From: Gemmatimonadota bacterium | GTDB taxonomy: Bacteria; Gemmatimonadota; Gemmatimonadetes; Longimicrobiales; Longimicrobiaceae | Direction of reading: 5' to 3' | DNA: 10,619 nucleotides | Assembly (NCBI GenBank): GCA_019348265.1 | Contig: JAHWJV010000078.1 | Span: 1-10,619, forward strand | In this document: positions 1 through 4,804 of the stretch, piece by piece | Numbering within the stretch: position 1 is the first letter of the stretch | How the letters are laid out: every line of letters begins with the position of its first letter | Program-made: the position numbers and the translations under genes | The notes under the pieces: model-generated | What the model saw: the letters and a program-made list of their open reading frames with translations, nothing else | What the model was told of the DNA's origin: nothing | Database searches by the model: none

Positions 1-32
1 CGGCGGCGGTGCACCAAGAGGCCGCGCGGTAG

Positions 33-221
33 CCCGCCGCGGGCATCGCCCGCGGGCGGACGACCCTGGTGCTGACGAACGACGTGGCGCACGCGGTCCA
101 TCCGCCCACCGCGCACGGCCGCAGGTACCGCGACGCGCTTGGACGCGCCAACCTGCTGCACGCCGCGACAGCCGAGGAAGTGGAACTGCTGGAGAGCGGG
201 ATCCCGGTCCGGATCAAGTAG
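33..221 (+). CDS. C-terminal end of an unidentified protein, reading frame interrupted
   Basis: The frame ending at TAG 219-221 is open back to position 33 and uses almost only G/C at third codon positions, as real genes here do. It ends with residues ELLESGIPVRIK and contains HPPTAHGRRYRDALGRAN. I do not recognise the family. An in-frame TAG at 30-32 blocks extension to the window edge. There is no ATG in the frame; GTG at 69-71 is a possible but unconvincing start. The gene is therefore either broken or frameshifted near position 30, or the edge sequence has an error, or it starts at a rare codon. It converges on dppA, whose stop lies 48 bases away. No terminator hairpin is visible between the two genes (222-268). 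Confidence 0.4.
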   Translation, partial: PAAGIARGRTTLVLTNDVAHAVHPPTAHGRRYRDALGRANLLHAATAEEVELLESGIPVRIK

Positions 222-268
222 CGCCGATCCCCCCGAGACAGACGGTTTCAGGAATAATACGGAGGAGG

Positions 269-1147
269 TCAGGGCTCAAGCCCTGGTTCGTACGAGAGGA
301 CGAACTGGAGGAATTTCGAGGCCCCCAGGATATCGCTCCACGTGGTGCGGATCGTCCGCGCGGAGACCCTTTCGACATCCGGCAGAAGCGCGAGGACTTC
401 GGCCGGGCGGTAGTGCTTGAAGGCGATTTCCAGCTGGACCGGCGTGGTAGCGCAGTACGGTTGAAACTCCGAGACCCGGCCCAACGCAGCCCGCGCCCCT
501 TCACGAATGAGGTCCCTCGCGGCGAGTGGTGTCACAGAGATGGCGGAGTGGAAACCGATCGCCTCCTTCACAGCCACCCCTTTGATGTCGCCCAGCAAGC
601 CCCGGGTCTCCTCGACCGTTGCATTGTCGCCGGTTACCATCACCACCGGGACTCCGAAGTGGCCTGCGATCGCGGCGCTGATGGCGGCCTCCGAGACCTC
701 GACCCCGTTGATCCTGACTCCCGTCAGGCGAGCACTCGACATCGTATGCGCCCGCACGCCAGAAGGATTAGTGCTCCCGGTGTGGTAGCCGAGGAAGACC
801 ACGGCGTCGAAGGTCTCGTCGATTCCCTCCATCATCATCAGGGGCCGTGGCCAGGACCGCACGAGCCTCGCCTCCGGCGGCAGACGCTCGATGAGCAGGT
901 TCTGCCCATTCCCGTGCGAATCGCTCACCACGAACTCCGTTGCGCCCGCCTCCTTAAGCCCCTCGATCGCCGCCAGCACCTCTTCGGTCATGAAGTCACG
1001 GAAGCGCTGGTACTCGAAACCACTGGGACCCAGCTGCTCGCCCGTCACAACTCCCGCGACCCCTTCCATGTCGGCGGAAATGTAGATGCGCGCCCCGTGG
1101 CGCCGATCCGATCGCTGCTCGCCTCCCACTGACGTTCGTTCCATCAT
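269..1147 (-). CDS. dppA: M55 family D-aminopeptidase (DppA-like)
   Basis: This is a zinc peptidase of family M55. The characterised Bacillus DppA removes N-terminal D-amino acids from short peptides such as D-Ala-D-Ala and forms a decameric ring. Family landmarks seen: SADMEG (Asp26, Glu28), SDSHGN (His78), LGYH (His122), AHTMSS (His134), and NGVEVSE with candidate metal-ligand glutamates at 150 and 153. The spacing matches DppA ligands shifted by about 18 residues. The length of 292 is slightly above the family norm because of a basic N-terminal extension. Two ATGs are adjacent (1145-1147 and 1142-1144); the GGAAG ribosome site sits 2 bases from the first and 5 from the second, so the second is more likely used. 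It begins 9 bases after the small membrane gene that follows pqqE, so it is probably the last gene of the PQQ operon. No signal peptide is seen, which suggests a cytoplasmic enzyme. The family call is secure; the physiological substrate is unknown. Confidence 0.93.
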   Translation of the reverse strand: MMERTSVGGEQRSDRRHGARIYISADMEGVAGVVTGEQLGPSGFEYQRFRDFMTEEVLAAIEGLKEAGATEFVVSDSHGNGQNLLIERLPPEARLVRSWPRPLMMMEGIDETFDAVVFLGYHTGSTNPSGVRAHTMSSARLTGVRINGVEVSEAAISAAIAGHFGVPVVMVTGDNATVEETRGLLGDIKGVAVKEAIGFHSAISVTPLAARDLIREGARAALGRVSEFQPYCATTPVQLEIAFKHYRPAEVLALLPDVERVSARTIRTTWSDILGASKFLQFVLSYEPGLEP

Positions 1148-1156
1148 CTCTTCCGA

Positions 1157-1402
1157 TCAGGCTCCGCCGCCGGCGGAGCTGCCGCCAGGAATACCGCTCA
1201 GCAGGATTCGCGTGAGGTGCTCCTCTCGGCCCAACAGTGCTGCGGCCATTGCAAGAGCAATCCCGGCGAAGACCCCGGGCACTGCCAGGCTGGTCCACGC
1301 CGCGCACTCCGCACCGAGAACACCGGGCGATATGGTCGCGTTACCCGCGCTTTTGGGACCCTCGATGGCCCAGCGGGCGTGGCCCTCCGCCCCGGCGCTC
1401 AC
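1157..1402 (-). CDS. Small hypothetical protein with one membrane segment, between pqqE and dppA
   Basis: This is an 81-codon frame starting at GTG 1400-1402, which overlaps the pqqE stop in a GTGA junction, and ending at TGA 1157-1159, 9 bases before dppA. It fills the gap between two real genes almost exactly. The protein has a polar N-terminus (about residues 1-35), a hydrophobic stretch at about 38-57 (SLAVPGVFAGIALAMAAALL), then a charged segment GREEHLTR and a Gly/Ser/Ala-rich tail. That predicts a single-pass membrane protein. I do not recognise a family. No strong ribosome site lies before the GTG, so translation would depend on coupling to pqqE. Alternatively this is non-coding spacer with a chance open frame; the exact fit between neighbours argues for a gene, but weakly. 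Confidence 0.5.
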   Translation of the reverse strand: MSAGAEGHARWAIEGPKSAGNATISPGVLGAECAAWTSLAVPGVFAGIALAMAAALLGREEHLTRILLSGIPGGSSAGGGA

Positions 1403-2514
1403 TTGGAGGCGGGCGAGCCCTTCATGGAGCGGTACACGAGCGGAACCAGTTTTACGGGAGCCTCGCTCCGCTGGGCGCGCTCGCGCGCGTCGACGACCAG
1501 ATGGTGGTGCGGTGAGTACATGCAGGTCGGGTCGGTCGCCGCCGGATCTCCAGTCAGCAGCATCGCCTGGCAGCGGCAGCCTCCGAAGTCGATCTCCTTC
1601 TGCGGGCAGCTCCGGCACGGCTCCGGCATCCAGTCCGAGCCCCTGAACTTGTTGAAGGCACTAGAATGAACCCAGATCCATTCCAGGCTGCGGTCGCGCA
1701 CGTTGTCGAACTCGAGCCCCGGGATCACCGAGGCCGCGTGGCAGGGCATCACCGAGCCATGCGGTGAGATCACGATCGTCTGGCGAGCCCACCCGCCCGA
1801 GCACGGCTTCGGCTGATTGTCGAAGTAGTCCGGGATCACGTAGAGGATCTCCATCCTCGCCCCGAGGCGAGCGCGGAACTCCGCCACGAGACGCTCCGCC
1901 CGCTCCAGCTGTTCTCTGCTTGGAAGGAGGGCGGCCCGGTTCTCCAGCGCCCAGCCGTAGTACTGCGTGTTGGCCAGCTCTAGCCGATCCGCGTCCAGCG
2001 ACTCCGCCAGGCCCAGGATCTCCGCGATGTTGTCCAGGTTCTGCCGGTGCAGCACGACGTTGATCGTCAGCGGAAAGTCCAGCTCCCGGACGAGCCTCGC
2101 GGCCTCCACCTTTCGGTCCCAGCTGCGGGTGCCGGCGATCCGGTCCGAGTTGGTGGGATCGCTGTCCTGGAAGCTGATCTGCACGTGGTCGAGCCCCGCC
2201 TCCTGGAGGCGTTTCGCGCGTGCGCGGTCCAACGTAAGCGCCGCGGTCACCAGGGTGGTGTACAGGCCGTGCCCGGCGGCCGAGGCAACCAGTTCGGGAA
2301 GGTCGCGACGGGCCATCGGCTCGCCACCCGTGAAGCCGAGCTGGAGCACGCCTAGCGCGCTGGCATCGGCGAAGACTCGCGACCATTCCTCCGTCGTCAG
2401 CTCCGTCTTGTAGGCCTCGCTCCCGCAGTCCACCGGGTTGGAGCAGTACGGACAGCGCAGAGGGCAGCGATACGTCAGCTCCGCGACGAGGGAGTAGGGG
2501 TTACCGATCTGCAT
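1399..2514 (-). CDS. pqqE: PqqA peptide cyclase PqqE (radical SAM/SPASM)
   Basis: PqqE uses S-adenosylmethionine and iron-sulfur clusters to join the conserved Glu and Tyr of PqqA by a carbon-carbon bond, the first committed step of PQQ synthesis, with PqqA held by PqqD. The radical SAM cluster motif is Cys17-x3-Cys21-x2-Cys24 and GGEP follows at 64-67. The SPASM auxiliary-cluster cysteines are Cys238, Cys258, Cys300, Cys303, Cys313, Cys315 and Cys331, including the typical DFGGCRCQA block. The length of 371 is normal. ATG at 2512-2514 lies inside the 3' end of pqqD (14-base overlap), implying translational coupling. All cluster ligands are present, so the enzyme looks intact. It is cytoplasmic. 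Confidence 0.97.
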   Translation of the reverse strand: MQIGNPYSLVAELTYRCPLRCPYCSNPVDCGSEAYKTELTTEEWSRVFADASALGVLQLGFTGGEPMARRDLPELVASAAGHGLYTTLVTAALTLDRARAKRLQEAGLDHVQISFQDSDPTNSDRIAGTRSWDRKVEAARLVRELDFPLTINVVLHRQNLDNIAEILGLAESLDADRLELANTQYYGWALENRAALLPSREQLERAERLVAEFRARLGARMEILYVIPDYFDNQPKPCSGGWARQTIVISPHGSVMPCHAASVIPGLEFDNVRDRSLEWIWVHSSAFNKFRGSDWMPEPCRSCPQKEIDFGGCRCQAMLLTGDPAATDPTCMYSPHHHLVVDARERAQRSEAPVKLVPLVYRSMKGSPASK

Positions 2515-2776
2515 GAATCACCAGGCCCAGTTCTGCGAGACTGGCGAGCAGCTCGCGTACATCATTGCCGAGGTCCACGCCCGGGTGGCGGGTCTGGAGC
2601 TCCTCGATGATCCCTCCGACGCTGCGCTGTCCTTCACACAGCTCGAGGACCGCCGCCGCCGAGGGGTTCAGCGCAACGGCGCCTTCCGGGCGCAGCAGCA
2701 TCTGCGTCTCGCGAACCGGGTCCCACCGGAGGCGGACCCCTCGCGCGAGCCGGGGGCGGTCCTGATCACTCCACAT
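2501..2776 (-). CDS. pqqD: PQQ biosynthesis peptide chaperone PqqD
   Basis: PqqD is the small RiPP recognition element that binds PqqA and delivers it to PqqE. The 91-residue length is typical. The middle carries the usual pattern WDPVRETQMLLRPEGAVALN followed by a helical region with SAAAVLELCEG and a winged-helix-like C-terminus (IIEELQTRHPG, then VRELLASLAELGLV). The ATG at 2774-2776 overlaps the end of pqqC by 11 bases and the gene overlaps pqqE by 14, so all three are probably translated as a coupled unit. It is a stand-alone gene here, not fused to pqqC or pqqE as in some bacteria. Confidence 0.95.
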   Translation of the reverse strand: MWSDQDRPRLARGVRLRWDPVRETQMLLRPEGAVALNPSAAAVLELCEGQRSVGGIIEELQTRHPGVDLGNDVRELLASLAELGLVIHADR

Positions 2777-3515
2777 CCCGATGCTCCCTGGCCGGCTGGG
2801 TATTCCCCTGGCCTATGGCGTCCAGCTGCGCCCACAGCAGGTCGCATTTCAACGCGAGTGCCGCGACCGCTCGCTCCTGCGATTCGCGCGTCCTGCACCC
2901 GTCGAGCACCAGCGTCAAGGCCTGGCGAGCGTCACGGGGCGCTTGCTTCAGGCGCGAGCGGAAGTAGTCGAAGCCCGCCGGATCGATCCAGAGGTAGTGC
3001 CGCTCCATTGCCTCCAGCCGAACCCGGATGGCGTCGGGCCCGAACAACTCCGTGAGCGAAGCAGCCACCGCTTCCAACCAGGGCCGGGTACGGCAGAAGG
3101 TCACGTACGCATCGACCGCATAGCGCACCCCGGGGAGAACGTGGCGCGCGCTCCACAGATCTTCGCGAGTGAGGCCAACGGACTCGCCAAGACGCAGCCA
3201 GGCCTCGATTCCCCCCTCCCCCTCCCGCTCGCCGTCGTGGTCGAGAATCCGGACTATCCAATCTCTCCGCACGTCGATGTCCGGGCAGTTCGACAGGATC
3301 GCAGCATCTTTCAGCGGGATGCTGCGCTGGTAGTAGAAGCGGTTGGCAGCCCAGCGGCGGATCTCTTCCGGGCTCAATTCCCCCGCGTTCATGCGCTGGT
3401 GGAACGGGTGCAGATGATGATAACTCTGCCCCTGCGCCCGGAGCGCGGCCTCAAACTCCTCCGGGCTCCACGGCTCGCGGCTCTCCTGAAGGAGCTCGTG
3501 CAAGTGGCCTCGCAT
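2766..3515 (-). CDS. pqqC: Pyrroloquinoline-quinone synthase PqqC
   Basis: PqqC is the cofactor-less oxidase that performs the last step of PQQ synthesis: ring closure and eight-electron oxidation of AHQQ using oxygen. The 249-residue protein is the usual length and all-helical in character. Recognisable active-site blocks are YHHLHPFH (33-39 region), NRFYYQRSIPLKDAA (Arg59, Tyr62, Gln63, Lys69), RILDHDG (Arg89, His93), YVTFCR, ELFGP, and the C-terminal LKCDLLW lysine (223). These correspond to the substrate-binding residues known from the Klebsiella enzyme. ATG at 3513-3515 lies 4 bases after the pqqB stop. The polar tail after residue 233 is not conserved in the family and overlaps pqqD. 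Confidence 0.97.
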   Translation of the reverse strand: MRGHLHELLQESREPWSPEEFEAALRAQGQSYHHLHPFHQRMNAGELSPEEIRRWAANRFYYQRSIPLKDAAILSNCPDIDVRRDWIVRILDHDGEREGEGGIEAWLRLGESVGLTREDLWSARHVLPGVRYAVDAYVTFCRTRPWLEAVAASLTELFGPDAIRVRLEAMERHYLWIDPAGFDYFRSRLKQAPRDARQALTLVLDGCRTRESQERAVAALALKCDLLWAQLDAIGQGNTQPAREHRDVE

Positions 3516-3519
3516 CCAG

Positions 3520-4434
3520 TCAGAGATCGATGATCATCCCGTCGTATCCCACCTCGAACCCAGCTTCCAGAACGGCCTTGCGCTCGGCTGAGTCCTCCAG
3601 GAGGATCGGGTTGCTGTTGTTGATGTGGACGAGGATCTTGCGAAGCCCTTTCGTATCCCTGAGCCGCGCCAGCGTTCCCTCCGGACCCGCCAGCGGGAGA
3701 TGGCCCATGTCCAAGGCGGTGCGCTTCCCGATCCCCTGGCTCGGAAGCTCATCGTTGCTCCAGAAGGTGCCGTCGAGCAGCGCGACCTCGCTCGCAGCCA
3801 GCTTCGCGAGGAGGGCGTTATCGAGGCGTTCCACCGCGGGGGCGTAGGTGACCACCCCGCCAGTGGCGGGGTCCCGGAAAGTGACACCCACGGCGAGGCC
3901 GTCTCCGACCGATTCCCGGCCACGCATGTAGAGTGGTGGGTCGGCTCGCAGCGGGAACGGCTCCACCTCCAGGGCGGGGGCTCCGTCGTCGGGCAACTGG
4001 AGCGCCTGCCCCGAGTCCAGGGAGTGCCAGCGAACGCCACAGTATCGGTCGAGGACCTCAAGGATAGGATAGCCGGCGGTAAGTGCATGCCGCACGGCCG
4101 GAGTCGCGTACAGGTTGAGCGGATCGCCCGACTCGCGGAGGATGATCAGGCCCGCGGTGTGGTCGATCTCAGCGTCGGTGAGGAGGATGCCAGCCATCGG
4201 ATTGGATCGCAGAGCCTCGTTGCGCGGGTCGCGAAGCAGCTCCATCTGCTCACGGACGTCCGGCGAGGCATTGATGAGGAACCAGGGACCCGTGGCGCCG
4301 CGGACCGCGATTGAGGACTGCCGACGCGGATGGGCACGGCCACTTTTCTCGCGAACCGCACGACAGTTCGCGCACCCGCAGTTCCACTGGGGGAATCCTC
4401 CTCCTGCTGCCGAACCGAGGATCCGCAGTTGCAT
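3520..4434 (-). CDS. pqqB: PqqB, metallo-beta-lactamase-fold hydroxylase of PQQ synthesis
   Basis: PqqB is a metallo-beta-lactamase-fold protein; published work assigns it hydroxylation of the Glu-Tyr diresidue released from PqqA, with iron in the active site. The opening is the family hallmark: LGSAAGGGFPQWNCGC and a Cys19-x-Cys21-x2-Cys24 structural zinc site. The metal-site motif TDAEIDHTAGL is present, as are DMGHLPL and the HINNSNP block near the C-terminus. The length of 304 is normal. ATG at 4432-4434 is the only sensible start. The preceding bases (CCGTACCATCCCA) contain no purine-rich ribosome site, so initiation is expected to be weak. A strong hairpin separates this gene from pqqA. 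It is cytoplasmic. Confidence 0.97.
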   Translation of the reverse strand: MQLRILGSAAGGGFPQWNCGCANCRAVREKSGRAHPRRQSSIAVRGATGPWFLINASPDVREQMELLRDPRNEALRSNPMAGILLTDAEIDHTAGLIILRESGDPLNLYATPAVRHALTAGYPILEVLDRYCGVRWHSLDSGQALQLPDDGAPALEVEPFPLRADPPLYMRGRESVGDGLAVGVTFRDPATGGVVTYAPAVERLDNALLAKLAASEVALLDGTFWSNDELPSQGIGKRTALDMGHLPLAGPEGTLARLRDTKGLRKILVHINNSNPILLEDSAERKAVLEAGFEVGYDGMIIDL

Positions 4435-4455
4435 TGGGATGGTACGGAAATGCGG

Positions 4456-4482
4456 AAGGTCCCGGCGAGAAGCCGGGACCTT
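4456..4482 (-). promoter_or_regulatory. Intercistronic hairpin between pqqA and pqqB
   Basis: A perfect 11-bp inverted repeat, AAGGTCCCGGC on the transcript, pairs with GCCGGGACCTT across a 5-base loop. It starts 15 bases after the pqqA stop and ends 21 bases before the pqqB start. There is no T-run after it on the minus strand, so it is not a classical intrinsic terminator. It more likely slows 3' decay of a short pqqA message or attenuates read-through. Separate abundant pqqA transcripts are known from methylotrophs, and a hairpin here would produce the same imbalance. Confidence 0.75.
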
Positions 4483-4497
4483 CAGACGGAGAGACGA

Positions 4498-4572
4498 CTA
4501 GCGGCTGTGCGCGTAGGTCGTGATCTCCATGCAGAGCGCGACGACCTCGAACTGCGGCTTGACCCAGGTCAT
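4498..4572 (-). CDS. pqqA: PQQ precursor peptide PqqA
   Basis: This is a 24-residue ribosomal peptide beginning MTWVKPQFEVVALCMEITTY and ending AHSR. It has the invariant Glu-x3-Tyr pair (Glu16, Tyr20) that PqqE cross-links and that becomes the PQQ skeleton. The MTWxKP start and the F-E-V leader region are typical of the family. ATG at 4570-4572 is preceded by AAGGGA with 5-base spacing, the best ribosome site in the PQQ operon, as expected for a precursor needed in stoichiometric amounts. The gene precedes pqqBCDE in the classical order. No dedicated M16 protease gene (pqqF or pqqG) to release the Glu-Tyr unit is seen in the window. Confidence 0.97.
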   Translation of the reverse strand: MTWVKPQFEVVALCMEITTYAHSR

Positions 4573-4577
4573 AGGAA

Positions 4578-4583
4578 TCCCTT
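4578..4583 (-). promoter_or_regulatory. pqqA ribosome binding site
   Basis: AAGGGA on the minus strand lies 5 bases before the pqqA ATG. It fixes the start and contrasts with the absence of such a site before pqqB. Confidence 0.7.
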
Positions 4584-4601
4584 CATTGTGGCACAGGTAA
4601 C

Positions 4602-4617
4602 GCGCACGAACGTGCGC
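4602..4617 (-). promoter_or_regulatory. Inverted repeat in the pqqA leader
   Basis: On the transcript GCGCACG is followed by TT and CGTGCGC, a perfect 7-bp dyad. As RNA it can form a 6-bp stem with a GTTC loop, 18 bases before the pqqA ribosome site. It could be a leader structure or a DNA-binding dyad; nothing identifies a partner. Confidence 0.4.
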
Positions 4618-4627
4618 AGGGACGCCC

Positions 4628-4659
4628 GTTTGGGCGGTGATGCGACAGCAAGCCCAAAC
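4628..4659. promoter_or_regulatory. Dyad around the predicted pqq transcription start
   Basis: GTTTGGGC (4628-4635) and GCCCAAAC (4652-4659) form a perfect 8-bp inverted repeat with 16 bases between. The element begins just downstream of the -10 box and covers the expected start of transcription near 4654. That position suits a repressor operator better than an RNA structure. No regulator is encoded in the window. Confidence 0.4.
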
Positions 4660-4660
4660 A

Positions 4661-4690
4661 AACATACCGCGGCTCCGCAGCTGATGTCAA
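4661..4690 (-). promoter_or_regulatory. sigma70-like promoter for the PQQ operon
   Basis: On the minus strand TTGACA (4685-4690, a perfect -35 match) is followed after 18 bases by TATGTT (4661-4666, four of six -10 positions). It points toward pqqA and would give a leader of about 80 bases. It lies downstream of the end of cobT, so the PQQ genes can be expressed independently of the cobalamin operon. Confidence 0.6.
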
Positions 4691-4804
4691 TTCCCTGCTG
4701 AGTCATGCCAACGGCGATTCCGGCATGCCTGCGCCTCGACAAGAGCAGCGCCGACCGGGCACAGGTGGGGTTCGGAAACTCCTTCTTGAGAGATCAACGC
4801 TCGT
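4691..4804. other. Intergenic stretch between cobT and the pqq promoter
   Basis: No gene or strong terminator is seen after the cobT stop. A short inverted repeat, CATGCC (4704-4709) and GGCATG (4722-4727), lies 14 bases upstream of the -35 box. It could be an activator site, but a 6-bp dyad is near what chance gives. TTGA-TCTC-TCAA around 4788-4799 is a very weak hairpin. The long minus-strand open frame crossing this stretch is the out-of-frame tail of cobT. Confidence 0.35.

Noticed and set aside
286..303. GTACGAGAGGAC resembles the sarcin-ricin loop of 23S rRNA
   Set aside because: No other rRNA sequence surrounds it and it lies inside the dppA coding region, encoding the VLSYE stretch near the C-terminus on the other strand.
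4456..4482. Intrinsic terminator after pqqA
   Set aside because: The stem is strong but no T-run follows on the transcribed strand, so it is listed as an attenuation or stability hairpin.
4573..4804. Cobalamin riboswitch near the B12 genes
   Set aside because: No B12-box-like sequence was recognised, and this region is downstream of the cobalamin operon and upstream of pqqA, so a B12 riboswitch would not be expected.
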